The notes beneath the pieces are model-generated. The model had not been told where the DNA came from, did not search any database, and saw only the letters and a program-made list of their open reading frames with translations. The position numbers and the translations under genes are program-made. Shown one piece after another: positions 34,500-64,000 of a DNA stretch of 64,000 bases (its first letter is position 1; every line of letters begins with the position of its first letter). Origin of the DNA: Nepenthes gracilis (Eukaryota; Streptophyta; Magnoliopsida; Caryophyllales; Nepenthaceae); NCBI GenBank assembly GCA_033239525.1, contig BSYO01000036.1:3308126-3372125 (forward strand). The letters are read 5' to 3'.

Positions 34500-36040
34500 C
34501 CTCCAGATAGCTCCTCAATCTCCCACTAGAGGGTTTTACATTTCTCTATGTTGTGTCCCGGAGATCGATGAAAATTGCAATCTTTGCTGGATTTCCTCCT
34601 CCGTGTTCTTCAGTGGTTTTGTCCACTTGACGAACTTTTTTCCAAAGATCTGTGTGACGACGTTGACCCGTGTGTCATTCAACGGAGTCAGGTTAATAGG
34701 CCTGTACTCCTTATGGTCCAGTACTCTGGTCCTGTGTTGCTTCTGGCAGGGATTCTTGCTGCCACCGTTCTTCCTCTTTCTTTCAGCCGGGAAAGAGCGA
34801 GGTTGGTCAATCCTCTCAGAACTCTTTGCCTCATTGGCCTCTTCAGCGGCCACATATGCTCTGGTGATGGCCTCCGCTTCTCAGAAGGTCTACAAGTTCT
34901 TGTGGGTTAAGTGCTTGAAGAAGTCGCCCCCGACCCTAACGCAGAGATAAAGCTACTAAGTTTCATCTCTTCAGTGAGCTTTTGGATTCTTTTGGCTTCC
35001 ACCATATACAGTTCGAGGAATTTTCTTAAGTTCGAGGAATTTTCTTGGGTTCTCGCCCTGCCTCTGCTTGATGTAGGAGAAGTGCTACGATTATTTCTCT
35101 TCCCGGTGACTAAAAGCATACTGCGTCAAGAAGATATCGGTGAGATCTCTAAAACTCCTGATCGAATCGGAAGGAAGCCGATGGAACTAGATCCGAGCAT
35201 CCCCCCTCAATGTGAGGGGAAAATATCAGCGCATCGTCGCCTCCTCAAGGCCTTGGAGGTTTAGATGGGTGCGGAAGTGATTCAGGTGATCCATGGGATC
35301 AATACTCCCATCATAGGAATTCAAAGCCGGCATATTGAACTTGGTCGACATTGGACAATTTTGGATCTCCGTGGTGAAGGAAGATCTCTTCAGATCGGTG
35401 GTGTATTCGTTGTCCCTGAACACGCAGGTTCAGATCTTTTCAACTTTTCCCTCCACACGGGAGCAGTTTCCTAATCTCTTAGAGTTGAGGTAAGTCCTCA
35501 ACTCCGTCGATTTTGCGGTGCAGCGCGTAGCTGGTGGGCTACTATCGCTGGTGGATCGAACGATCCGAGAGGCTCCCTCTTAAGCCTAAAGCCATGGCCC
35601 CTTCTGAAAATATCGGGGGTTTCTTCTCTCGGGGCTCTCATATGGAGTTCAATGGCCCAAGCACCCTTTAAGCCTTGGATGGCTCTAGGCATTGGAGGCC
35701 TCCAGAGCACGAGAGTTGCCCGACCTTGAAGCCTTCTTTGTCGGCTTCTTCTTCCTTTGGCCTCCTCTCTTGGAGACCGAAACAGGAATCGAGGAGGGTT
35801 GAGCCCATTGTTTCTTCTTGCCCTTGCAGGTGCAGAGCATTTGAATCATTCTAGACATGTTGTTCATCTACTCCGTTAGATTAAGGAAAAATGGTGCAGG
35901 CTGCCCTCCAACCAAATTACCAGCTGAGTGATCATGGTCTGGAGGAGGCGCATCTCTAGCGGGAGCGCTAGCTTGAGCCCTGATATTCATCATCTTGCTT
36001 GATGACACTGATTTTAAGGATGAAAGTGGTTGGCTTTTAG
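34500..36040 (-). pseudogene. Gag of element 2 (broken)
   Basis: Recognisable minus-strand pieces are NMSRMIQMLCTCKGKKKQWA, TKFNMPALNSYDGSIDPMDH followed by NHFRTHLNLQGLEEATMR (the conserved YDGxxDPxDH block), MVEAKRIQKLTEEMKLSSFI and AEEANEAKSSERIDQPRSF. Several stops and frameshifts intervene. Confidence 0.75.
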
Positions 36041-36068
36041 TTAGCGTTCCCACATACGGCGCTAATAA

Positions 36069-37071
36069 TACGTCTTAGATCAAAGTTTTGAGCAAATCCA
36101 GGTCAAACTGTCCATTGGATTTCGATTTCCGTCCTCTGAGTTTCGAATCCTACACACCACAATTTCAAACAAGAGGTCAGGTGACGATGGGATTTAATCC
36201 CACCAAAAATATTCTGATACTCAAATCAGTAAGCAGCCTTCTGAGGATAGAAGGTGGTTGCAAAGAATGTAGAAATGAATGCTGGGAGTGTGTTTATGAA
36301 TCTAAGTGAGGAGTGCACTCGTAAAGATAATGGCTTTGAATGCACGTGGAGAGCAGTTTCTTTAAGTAGTGAGCTCGTAGGAAGCTAGTAGCAAAGAGAG
36401 GGAGAGAGAGCGTTGGGATGCTCGAGAGTTTAGAGAGCTTCTAAACGCTTAAGTTTGCTTGAGGGCATTTAGTGGGCAAGAGAATGCGTGCCTCTGGAGA
36501 AAGTTTCTATGGTCTTTTATAGCCATGGCCCTGAGCTTCCTTCCTTATGCAGCGAGGTTCGATGACCGCATTCTATGTGGGGATTGTTACCTTTCCTGCG
36601 TATGCGTGAGCGCCATTTCTGGCCGTAACAGTTAAAGAGATGGATCTCCTTCCTTTTGCGTATGGTAACCGTTAGGATTTTCTTACAAATTACATGTAAA
36701 TACCCGCGCCTTCCTCCCGAAATGTACTTTGATTCTAGGAGATTACCATTACAAAAAAGATTGTCTTCTTTAGAGATGCTGAAAATCAGGGCAGACGATC
36801 GTTGTAGCCTGGAAAGGGATGCGTGGGCCGATTTAGGCATGGGCCGCGTTCGTCCTGGGCCTCTGCCGGTTTGCTTGCCACTACTCTGGTCAACATCAAC
36901 ATTGACTGTCTCGAGCTCAGATAGGCCATTGTTGATTTTGGGCCATTGCCAGCCCACTTGCTACTCCACTGGTCAACGGCAATGTTGACCAATCCCAAGT
37001 AGAAATGGACTGCTGCTAGATTTGGGCCGTTTTCTCCTTTGTGGGCCAGCCAACTACCGCCGTCCCCATCA
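36069..37071 (-). repeat. 5' LTR of element 2
   Basis: Direct repeat of 26728-27727 with the same right end, CGTCCCCATCA. Its inner end reads TACG where the partner has TGCG. Confidence 0.9.
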
Positions 37072-38390
37072 AATATATTGTTGAGTTTTCAATCATAATT
37101 TTATAAACTTATTCTTATACTTTACAAAAACTTGATCATATTTCAATTGAAGGCTTGAAAATTTCTGAAAAAATTTAGAATTTAGCAATTCATGCAAAAT
37201 TCAGCAAAATGATGCATAGTTCAATAATTTTTGTTGGAAATTTGATTTATACATGACATCTACATATAGTTTTAAATATAAATGGTCTGTTGTATGAAAT
37301 TTGGAGCATGGGGAGTTCATAATTTAGCATAAAATTCAGTAAAAACAGCATGAGGATGCAAGAACTTAACAGCAGCACATGCAATACGATAATTCAACAA
37401 CATTCATCAATTTTTGCAGAAATGCTTCATAATTTCATAACCTATATTTAGTATTTTAAGATACATACATGCTACTGCATGAGTTTCCTGCAAGAACAGT
37501 TCAAAAATGCAGAAAATAAGTTCAGTAAGGATGTAAAATTCAGCTCCTAAATTTCTCCAGCAGCTTAACTCAACATGCAATGAAATTTATGAAGAATTTC
37601 AGTACATGCAATTATTTTATTCAAGTCTTTTAGACATGTAAGGGCCTATATACGAAATTTAGGCATACAAAAGTATTTACTCACATTTTTATACATACAC
37701 AATTGATGCCATACAGAATTCAGCTTATATTATCCTTGTTCATAACTTAAACATGGTTTCCCATAAAATTTTGTCACAAAAATGATAAGAATCAACATGC
37801 AATTTTAGCAAACTCATATACTTCGAATTTAAAAACATATATGAGCATTTGGATAAGAAAATACTGTAAGATATTAGTAAAAATTAACAACAAAGGAAAG
37901 AGGTTTCGATATGTACTTGCCTTTTCTCCAAATTCACCAAAGTTTAGCCTCAAATTACTTGAATTGAACCTCCACAAGCCTTCTCTCTGTTCTCCTCGGC
38001 TCTCTCTCTCTTCTTTGAAAACTGGCTAAAAAATGGTAGAAAAGAATGCAAAGGTCCTATTTATACTAGACTGGCGCTCAACCACTAGTCAAACATGTGT
38101 CGAGCGCTCCCTAAACACCAAACACACTAGAATCCAGGCTCGAGTGCACGCCAAGCATATATCGAGCACCAAGCACACTGAAATTGAAGCTCAAGTGAGC
38201 GTCGAGCGTGGAATGAGCACTAAGAATACTAAATTCAGTGCTTGGGCATGATTCGAGCCTCCATCGACGAGAGCCTAAACCAATCTAATTGACTCATTTA
38301 CCCAATTTTTTACATCATTTAACCTTAATTTGATTTTATTAGCTTAATTAATTAGAATTATCCTAATCCGAAAACTCGGACCTTGCAATC
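37072..38390 (-). repeat. Probable partial LTR of another gypsy family
   Basis: On the minus strand this begins TGCAAGGTCCGAGTTTTCGG (from about 38387). It has a GC-rich block with repeated CGAGCG words (38080-38250), a TATAAATAGG box (about 38055-38064) and a GAGA-rich leader, an LTR-like order. No second copy or target duplication is in the window. It touches the end of element 2 at 37071. Confidence 0.35.
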
Positions 38391-39114
38391 TTAGTATTTA
38401 AAATGACGATAACAAGAGAAAGCCATCTATAATTTGTATCGTTTATGAATAATTTATATTAAAAAATTAAAAGTAAAATATTTTTTACTTTTTTCTATAA
38501 TTGAAAATAAAAATTATAATATTAAACATCTATAATATTTTTTTCTTTTTTATTGACAATCAAATAACAAAACTACTTTTATTAGTAATTTTTATTTACG
38601 TGATATTTCCTTGATATCCAGACTTTTTTTATTATTATTATTATTTTTTATTTTCCGAAGACAAAATGAGTCCTCAATATAGTCATATTGCCTCCACGTC
38701 TATTAGCACTCCTTTATTTATTTATTATTATTATTATTATTGCTATGTATACTCCATATTTACATTAGACTTTAATTAATGGTCAAGATTTAACCTAAAT
38801 AAATTATAAAATTTCAAGTTCTGAAAAAAAATAGGCTCAATTTTGCTTTTTTGTTTTCGGGTGTAACCCAATTATAAAAATATTTAAACTTTTATCTATT
38901 TTTAAAACATTACTACATATCATACTATTTATATATCTATTTATTTTTATATAAATTAATTAATATATATAAACAAAATACTATTTTATTGTGGTGCTTT
39001 TAATAACAAGCCACAATGGTGCTATCTAATTTATCCATCAATTTTTGTACAACGTCATCATCATGGATAAATTGATAAAATTTATCACTTGACTTATAAT
39101 TATTTTATAAATTA
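38391..39114. other. AT-rich spacer
   Basis: Low-complexity AT sequence with TTATTA runs at about 38628 and 38728. No gene seen. Confidence 0.6.
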
Positions 39115-39119
39115 GTCTC

Positions 39120-40443
39120 TGATAGGTCTAGTTGCGTCTTAGGTCGGTATAGATCCAAGCTCAATCGTCAGCGCGACAAAGAGCCTAACGAGCAGCAGAT
39201 CCAGCTTCAGCAAGGAGATCCATCCGGCCCAACCGAAAGACTATAGCGGCGATCAGAACGAGACCAATTGAACAATGAGTCCAAGGAGACAAGCGTCAAT
39301 GACCCAACCAATAATATAGTTAGACGGACAAATCTGAAAAGGCTCTCAGGCAGACAGTCAGTAGAACGATCAGAATATGCACGTGCAAAGCGCTGTCTAA
39401 AACCACTTGACAACTGCACCAGGTGACCACACATGGCCCCCTCATCACAACAAGGCAATGTTTGGTACAGTAGCTCCTATCAACGTCCCAACAACGGGCA
39501 AACCTTGAAAGAACACTTGCCGACCACCTTGGCACCAAAGTTTCCTCCACAAAGTATTATAAACTCTTTTACCTTTCCCAGGGAGGAGGAAGAACACTTC
39601 GAATGGAAAGTAGACCTTCAGAGGGGAGAGCAACCCTTGGGAGAACAGGGTGAGAGCAACGATGCCCTCTTGAGAGCAGCTCTCTAGGGAGAGCGAAAGA
39701 GACTCTTAGTGGAAAAACGGCCAAAAATGAGATTGAAGTGCCCTCAAAAAACTAGGCCCTCTTTCCCATCATAGCTCTCTTGTATTCATAGTGAGTCACT
39801 CCCTATATAATACATCCTCAGTAAGCCATTCCTTATTAAGTGCATCCATAGTGAGCCACTCTGTGTTGATTGTATCTATCGTGAGCTACTCTATACCGAG
39901 TATATCTATAGTGAGCCACTTCTTATCGGGTGTGACTAAAAAGGAGCTTAGGCTTTTTTTTCTCTCTGAGCAACCCCTATGCTGGGTGTACCCAAGAACT
40001 CAGTCCTTCACTTAATAAGTCGTCCTTTAGTCGGGCACACTCCAAAACTTAGTCCTCAATCGGACATACCCAAGAGTTCAATCCTCCACCTAATGAGCCG
40101 CTCCATAGTCGGATGCACCTCTGTCCCACCCCCTATCCGAGTGCATCACTAAGCCACTCTTCAGCCGGACGTATTCATACTCAATCCCTTGTCACATGTA
40201 TCAACACATTCTATTACATACTCATTATATCTTTCCATTTCTTAAGAAAAATCTCTAACTTAAACGTTAAAAGATAAATCAGGAAAAAAACTTCGCTTAA
40301 TCTCTAACCTATTATTTATAATTTATAGTGCGCAAATTCCAAATTAACAATAGTGGAAACTAAACCTGCTCCAGATCAACCCATAACAAAAGATCAAATG
40401 ATTATTTAATCTGTACAATAACCCATGAATCTAATGCACATCA
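39120..40443. mobile_element. Solo LTR (1.32 kb)
   Basis: Ends are TGATAGG and ACATCA (TGAT/ATCA inverted ends). Perfect 5-base flanking duplications, GTCTC, are at 39115-39119 and 40444-40448. The distal 130 bases (GTGGAAACTAAACCTGCTCC, AGATCAACCCATAAC, AATCTGTACAATAACCCATG) resemble the end of element 1's LTR, so it probably comes from a related Tat-type family. No internal region remains, as expected after LTR-LTR recombination. Confidence 0.85.
39787..39936 (+). repeat. 30-base tandem repeat, five copies, inside the solo LTR
   Basis: Exact 30-base spacing with unit CATAGTGAGCCACTCCTTAT plus a variable ten-base end. In one frame it reads as a ten-residue repeat (SIVSHSVLIV). Similar AAGCCACTC/GAGCCGCTCC words recur to about 40160, suggesting the array was once longer. 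Confidence 0.85.
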
Positions 40444-40448
40444 GTCTC

Positions 40449-41507
40449 CATTATCATCTCAATAATTCTATTAAATTTAGAATTTCAAGTCATTGAAATC
40501 ACATCTGAGAACTTGTTTGGTAAAGCAGAAAATATGCTTTCCAATTCACTATTCCTAAAGGTCTCCACCCGTGCCCCAACGGAAGAGAAGGGTGCCGCTA
40601 AATTCCTAATCAAAACCGAGTTCGAGTCAGGTTTAATTGTTCAAAGGTAAGTGCACAACCATTAGTCAAGCAGGGCCTTCACAATAACTCAGGCCAAAAA
40701 TTATTACCTAATACATCCATAATTAAAACCGATTAAACCAACTCATAATAATTTTTTTTTATTTTTTTAAGTGTTTTTGTTTAAAAATTCATGCTTACAT
40801 AAAAATTAAAATAAAATATTCCAATGAAAAATGATATTTTTGGATAAAATCCACATGTTTAAAACACTTGAAGGAACTAAAAGGAGTATGAATTTTCTAA
40901 ACAAAAAAAAAAAAAAAAAAAAAGACCACCTAAATATTAAGGTCATCTAACCCACAATTTCTTAAAAAAACATGCTTAGTGGGTAGTAATGAGCTCTCCA
41001 ATAAGTCACATTGCACACCTGCTTCTTCCAGCTTACACTCCAACCAAACATACATATCATCAATATCCCACCTTCCACAGATTGTCAATGGCCAAATTAC
41101 ATTAACAGTGTCAAATTGCAGTAAAAGAAAAAAAGAGATGTCATAGTTCTTATCAGATTCACTCTTTTCCTTCACTAAAAAAATACAAATGAGTCACAGA
41201 AATTCAAATTCATAAACCATTTACGAACCAGAAACATCGATATCAGATCATTGACAATTTCCCGCAACGGAATTGCAGAAAAGATGCACAAATTGAATGA
41301 ACCAATCCCCCAAATCCACCTTACCGTCGGCATCTAAGGGAGAAAGCTGGGTGAGGATGGCAAGATGTCACAAGCTTTGCACACGGAGTACCACGATTAG
41401 TTGCCGAGTCTCTTTCCCTCAGAACTTGTAGCTCTGCATCAAACCAGTAAAAAAAAAAGAAACTGCAGTAATTAAAACATAGAGTAATATTAGGTAGACA
41501 CTGTCAG
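40449..41507. other. Spacer downstream of the kinesin gene
   Basis: No supported gene. There is a 20-base A run at about 40903-40923. The minus frame at 40930-41175 has no recognisable family. Confidence 0.55.
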
Positions 41508-41965
41508 AGAATGTGGCGTATTATCTATCCATTCACACAAACATACCCACTAAGAGTTGATGGTAGATAGGCATCACATCATTTGAGGTATTCCAAAGAT
41601 GACATGTATATGAGATCCCCAAATATTTCTCTTCCACATTTAGGTTAGAGAAAGGCTCAACAGATGCCGTAGGGAGATGTGGCATGCATCTATCCATCTC
41701 TTTTTATGCGGATCCAGCAGTATTGATGGGATGCCACATCAACCAAGGGTATCCCATTGGTCTAGTCTAAAGGTGGTCAATCAAACATTCTCTTCCACAT
41801 TTAGGGTAGAGAGGAACATCGGTATAACGTGCATTTATTTATCTATTATCCTTGTGTGGGCCCACAAAGTGTTGATGAATGGATACACGCCATATCAACA
41901 GAAAGTGTCTCAAGGGTATCCCCGAACCCCACACTTTAGGTTAGTGCACATGGAGGAGAGGATAT
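41508..41965. repeat. Degenerate repeat block, three units of about 140-165 bases
   Basis: Each unit carries the word order GTGGC(A/G)T..ATCTATCCAT, CACTAAGAGTTGATG-like, GATGCCACATCA-like, GGTATCCC, then CTCTTCCACATTTAGGTTAG. The GTGGCATGCATC and GATGGGATGCCACATC words are complementary, so each unit could fold back on itself. It begins 45 bases past the kinesin stop codon. Confidence 0.6.
41834..41839 (-). terminator. Possible poly(A) signal of the kinesin gene
   Basis: AATAAA on the minus strand about 170 bases after the TAA/TGA-type stop of the kinesin frame, inside the degenerate repeat block. A candidate only. Confidence 0.25.
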
Positions 41966-42009
41966 TACAAGGTAGTTGGCGCCCTTTTCAAAGCAAAGTA
42001 AAGGTGAAG

Positions 42010-59729
<17,720 letters not shown>

Positions 59730-60360
59730 GTGGCGCTGTGAACGGCGTTGCGGAGCCAATTTTTCTAGATCTAAGTGACCAAATCTTCAATAAAAATATA
59801 GAAATCACAAAACAAGCATTATCAGCGAAAGAATTTTAAATGGCAGACCACAATTGACAATTTTAAAAACCCTACTTTGTGAGAAAGACAAGAAGAACTC
59901 ACGGGGCGGTGAAAAGTCGAATTCAGAGCAAAACATGAACGACGGTTGGCCGATAATACCAACCAGTTTCACCAATTTGTCAAATATCGGAAAATTTGAG
60001 AATCGGATTATCCCAATCGCCAATTTGGAAATTCAATTCGTACAAATCACGTAAAAACCGGAAGTCGCGAAATCCAAAACATTTTGAGATAGAGAGAGGG
60101 ACTACTTAAATGAAGGTGCGGAAGAAAGGACCCCTAGATTCAGTAAGGATAAGAAAAATCATTCGATAACACTCGCGATCTGTTGTCGATGGATGCGAAA
60201 ATGGAAACTGGACTTGTAATCAGATCTGAAACTCAAGAAAACTGGATAAAACCTAATTCGAATTCTACGCGCATCGAAGCTTTCGCTGGAATCTCTCTCT
60301 CTCTCTCTCTCTCTCTTTTGAAGGCGGATCGGAAGAAATTATGAAAATGTCGAAGAGACG
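59730..60360 (-). promoter_or_regulatory. Kinesin 5' UTR and proximal promoter, with possible leader intron
   Basis: Upstream of the ATG is a candidate leader intron at 59771-59902 (donor GTGAGTTCTT, acceptor CACTTAG on the minus strand). A CT run lies at about 60291-60316 on the + strand (GA on the transcribed strand). GAGA/CT repeats in leaders are common in plant housekeeping genes. The GC content falls sharply beyond 60365, which probably marks the promoter edge. Confidence 0.4.
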
Positions 60361-62199
60361 TCACGTTTAATTTCATCCCTTTATGGAAAAAATGACATCA
60401 AATATAATAATTCAAATAATTTAAAAAATTATATATATGTTTTTAGATTTTAATAATAAAAAATAGAATTATAAAAAAAAATACTTAATTATATTTTTAT
60501 TCACATAATTCTATAAAATTTTCATAAAATATTTTTAAAACAGCATAAAATTACAGAAAATTAAAAATAAACTTTTGTACTATTTTTTATAACATTTTAA
60601 AATTTATGTGACTTATAATTTATCACAAGTTTATATGATGGGATTATATTTAATTTATAAAAAATCAATTTCATATAAAAAATAGGCTTTCAAAGTATCA
60701 AAAATCATATTCAATTTTATCTCATTTATTATTTCGACCAGTCACTTATTAATTCTTTATCAGTCTAATATTTGTTAATTCAATATAAGCCATCATTAAA
60801 TTTATTTCAGTCAATTATATTTTAACCAATTATTCTGAGTAATTATATATTTAAAAAAATTAACAATCCCATCTTATAAATAACCAAATTAGTATAATAT
60901 AATCTGTTATGAGAGTATGTAATATCATTAGGATCAATGCATGGATCCATCATCACTAAACAGGTGATAAATTATTTACTGTAATGTATCGTCATACAAT
61001 GATAGCTCAGATATAAGTTATATAAAATAATAAATTCATTTTCGATCTATTTTTTTACTTAATATAGATCCTAAATCAAAATTAATGTACAATCATATAC
61101 ACCGCCAAGTGATAGCGTATAAGTTTCAGACAGTTTTAATACATCTGTTATAATATTTGCAGTCAATTCTTACAATCTAATACGTAAAAATAATACTGTT
61201 AATTCTTCATCCATACTAATTTATAATTAATATGAATTCATATTTTACCCTTTTTATCTTTACTGTATTCATATGATCGATAATTAGATATGGCCATTTG
61301 TACTTATCGACATAAACAATGTCTCAATATATGTTTTTTGTAGCCTTTTTCATAAAATGTATAGCAATTGGGTGAAAATTTTTTCAAAACTTTTAAAAAT
61401 ATTTAATTAATTGTGACTAAAAAATAATTGATTTTACTTAGTGATATTCTAAATTCATATTATTAATAGATTATATTTCAGATTTTATGAAAAATTTATG
61501 GGTAATTTCACCACGGCAGAAAATGACTATTTTACCCTCAATAGCCTATGTCTATAAGGATGGGAATTTTATTTCATGTTAAGATGCTACATAGATTATT
61601 GAAGTATTTTATTTATAATATTAAAAATCAATAAAATAAATAAGAGATTTAAAATTTTTTTATTTATTTATAGAAACTAAATATAAATTATGCTATTCAT
61701 TATATTTTATTATTGGAGTGTTTAAATATTTTAAGACCCCATATAATAATTTACCAAATTAAATAAAATAAAATTTAAAAAATATTTTACTAATATTTTC
61801 TCCAAAAAATTTTAAATAGAATAAAAATTGTAATTTTAAACATTTCAGGCAATAGTCAACAACAGGGAATTATTAAATATAATAACTTTTTTAATATTAA
61901 AAAATAAATAATTATTTTCATAACTGTCGTTGTGAATTATTAAATATAATAACTTTATTTCTACGAATTTTCATAAAATAAAATAATTATAAATAAATAA
62001 TAATTTTATCCAATAAAAAATCCTAATTCTAACTCTATTATATTATGCTAAGAAAAAAGCTTTGTTATGAATTTTGTAAACATTATATTTTTTATTTTTA
62101 AATTATTTAATTATTATGTTTTAATATTTTTTAATTTATTTTTTTTCATATTATGAGAAAAATCTTAATTATTAAAAAAATAAATATTTAATATTTAAT
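60361..62199. other. AT-rich intergenic DNA
   Basis: Very high AT content, many short A/T runs, no gene or recognisable element. Confidence 0.6.
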
Positions 62200-62440
62200 A
62201 AGGCGTTGATTTGGTGAAATATAGGTTTCGATCAGCGAACCCAAGGAGCGAGGCTGCGGACGCTTGTCTTTACTTTCACGCCACGTCACGATATTACTGT
62301 TTTGCCCCCACAGCATTTGAAAATTACAACGTTGGAGGGAGCTGTAAAGGGTCCCGGACACGTGCCGAAAATGCGGTGGAGAATCACGCTGGAGAGAAGG
62401 ACAGCGTCAGCACGTGACGTTGGTCTGAATATATCGTGAG
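62200..62440. promoter_or_regulatory. Isolated GC-rich island with ACGT-core / G-box motifs
   Basis: In about 240 bases of otherwise AT-rich DNA there are two CACGTG palindromes (62359-62364 and 62411-62416, the latter as GCACGTGACGT) and a CCACGTCA word at 62281-62288. These are the cores bound by plant bZIP and bHLH factors, as in ABRE and G-box elements. The small + frame at 62211-62417 has no family resemblance, so a regulatory or old transposon-derived segment is more likely than a gene. Confidence 0.4.
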
Positions 62441-64000
62441 AATTTATTAATTTAAGAAATAATATTATTTCGCCAATATTCGAATTTCATTTTCCTATAT
62501 ATAATTTATTAAATTTTTTGAAAAATTAAAATCAGTCATAAATATTAAACATATTTTTAAATATTTTCTAGAAGTATTTCAAAATACAACTTAGTTGAAA
62601 TAGCTATAACAATTTATTAATTATCCAAAAAAATATTTTGTAATAAAATAAAAATCAAAATTTTTTATTTATTTTTAAACAATGCAAAGCATGTTATTAG
62701 GCATCGAAAATATTACTATAAAAAATATAAAAATAATATAAAATATCAAAAAATATTTTTTAAATTTATCTAATCGTGATAAATAAAATTAATAATCATG
62801 ATATTTAGAATTGAAATTAATACCATTGAACTTTCAATAATCCATAGGGAGCCGAGAATTATTGTGGGTATCAATTATTTCGAGAGCCCCATATAAAAAT
62901 GAAAAGATTAATTAGATATTTGATGGTCCGATCTATTGATAGGATTATTTTATTTATTTTAAATATATTTTATTATGGCAATGTCTATTAAAAAATACAT
63001 ATATGTTTTTAAACAAACTTCTCATATTATATGATTAAAATGGACCTTAGGCTAAATTAATTTTAGATGAATAATTATAACTATTAAATTAGATTAGGCC
63101 GAGTTAAACCCAATTATAGAAACTAAAAGCCCTATCACATCTGCATAATCAAACCATACTGATTTATGAAATTTTTTTATCACCAGATATCCTTACTTAA
63201 AAATTATATTTAATTAAAAACTACTTAAAATTACAGATATTTTAAAAAATATAATATTTTGATAAAAATATAAGTTAAAGATATTTTAAATGAATAATCT
63301 TTATACAAAAAAATATAAAAATACATAAAATGTGATTTATTAAGAATTTGTTTTATTGGAAAGGTGTTTGTCTAAAATAGAAAAATAGAATTTAAAAAAG
63401 CATAATCCGGGTCAAATCTATCTTATGATTTAGAAGTCATTGATTTAGTTATCTAATTTTAGCTACTATTTTAAAGAAAACACTACTATTACAAAAAGGC
63501 CATGATGTTAAAAAAAAAAATCCAATTTTATTTTATAAACTAATTTTATAGAATTAAATCATCATTTTTCATTACCGAGCGAATGATTTTAGGATAATTA
63601 GTTTTATTGATTAATAAAATTGTCAATTTTCTTAATTTTTCTCATTCTGCTTTATAATATTATTTTCATTTTAATAGATGGGATAAAATTATATGGATTA
63701 AATCAGCTCTGATATCGTTAAAAAAAGATAATTAAGGAAGGTTGATTAATGATACAGAAAGGAGATTCATTATTTATTGATAAAAGATACTTTAACAGTA
63801 GATCTAATAAAAGATTTGATTCTCATAATTATATACCAATACTTTTTATATATTATTTTTATAACAAAATTGATGGAAAGTTTAACATTTTTTTTAGCAA
63901 TAATAGACTTATTAATATCTAAGATCTATTGATATTTTAACAAAAAAAAGAGAAAACTAAAGTATTATTAACATGTAGAGATTGATCTGTGTGATGATTG
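62441..64000. other. AT-rich intergenic DNA to the window end
   Basis: No gene, RNA gene or clear repeat seen. Confidence 0.6.

Larger units (their letters stand above)
26728..37071 (-). mobile_element. Ty3/gypsy LTR retrotransposon, Tat-type, decayed (element 2)
   Basis: Direct repeats 26728-27727 and 36069-37071 are the LTRs. In element direction they begin TGATGGGGAC. Just inside the 5' LTR, the minus strand of about 36044-36065 reads TTAGCGCCGTATGTGGGAAC, the Tat-type primer-binding block. GAATGGGGAGCTAG precedes the 3' LTR as polypurine tract. Gag, protease, reverse transcriptase with YVDD, RNase H and integrase occur in gypsy order on the minus strand, with many stops. Tandem repeats and a + strand extra ORF fill the 3' part. 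No 5-base target duplication is evident (ATTTA on the left, AATAT on the right). Confidence 0.92.

Noticed and set aside
34375..34950. + strand frame of 191 codons
   Set aside because: Shadow of the gag region of element 2; the minus strand has the conserved gag words.
62211..62417. Small protein of 68 residues in the GC-rich island
   Set aside because: No start context, no family resemblance, and the openness is explained by local GC content.

Overview
The window is nuclear DNA from a flowering plant. Both host genes have many GT-AG introns, their proteins match plant-specific families, and most of the rest is plant LTR retrotransposon DNA in very AT-rich sequence. The species cannot be named from the sequence.

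Layout. (1) Positions 2-12103, + strand: the 3' nine exons of an ESD4/ULP1-type SUMO protease gene, cut by the window edge. The catalytic His, Asp, Gln and Cys are all present. Its introns carry many copies of a short AT-rich repeat with inverted ends. Intron 4 also holds a complete 3.8-kb LTR element (2218-6024, TSD TCATG) that has no pol genes and carries a processed fragment of a neutral ceramidase gene. (2) Positions 12895-25071: a decayed Ty3/gypsy (Tat-type) element on the + strand, with an antisense extra ORF. (3) Positions 26728-37071: a second Tat-type element on the - strand, again with an extra ORF antisense to gag-pol. (4) Positions 37072-42009: AT-rich spacer, a probable LTR remnant, a clean 1.3-kb solo LTR (39120-40443, TSD GTCTC) and a degenerate repeat block. 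(5) Positions 42010-59729, - strand: a complete 12-exon Kinesin-13A gene encoding 803 residues. One intron contains a full-length but defective Ty1/copia element (43112-47433, TSD CTAAT); another contains a solo LTR (53589-55385, TSD CGATA). (6) Positions 59730-64000: the kinesin 5' UTR and promoter side, then AT-rich DNA with one isolated GC-rich island carrying ACGT-core/G-box motifs.

The two host genes look intact and unrelated in function: SUMO deconjugation at the nuclear envelope, and microtubule depolymerisation. The retrotransposons are all defective. The strongest candidate for something undescribed is the ceramidase-carrying element. From inside its 5' LTR, through the primer-binding site, a coiled-coil gag-like region, an unrecognised region and the ceramidase segment, it keeps one reading frame of about 1,000 codons with only six internal stops. 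Second is the inverted-ended AT-rich repeat family, present in about ten places and twice used as a landing site by LTR elements. All homology statements come from recognising families by eye; no database search was possible.
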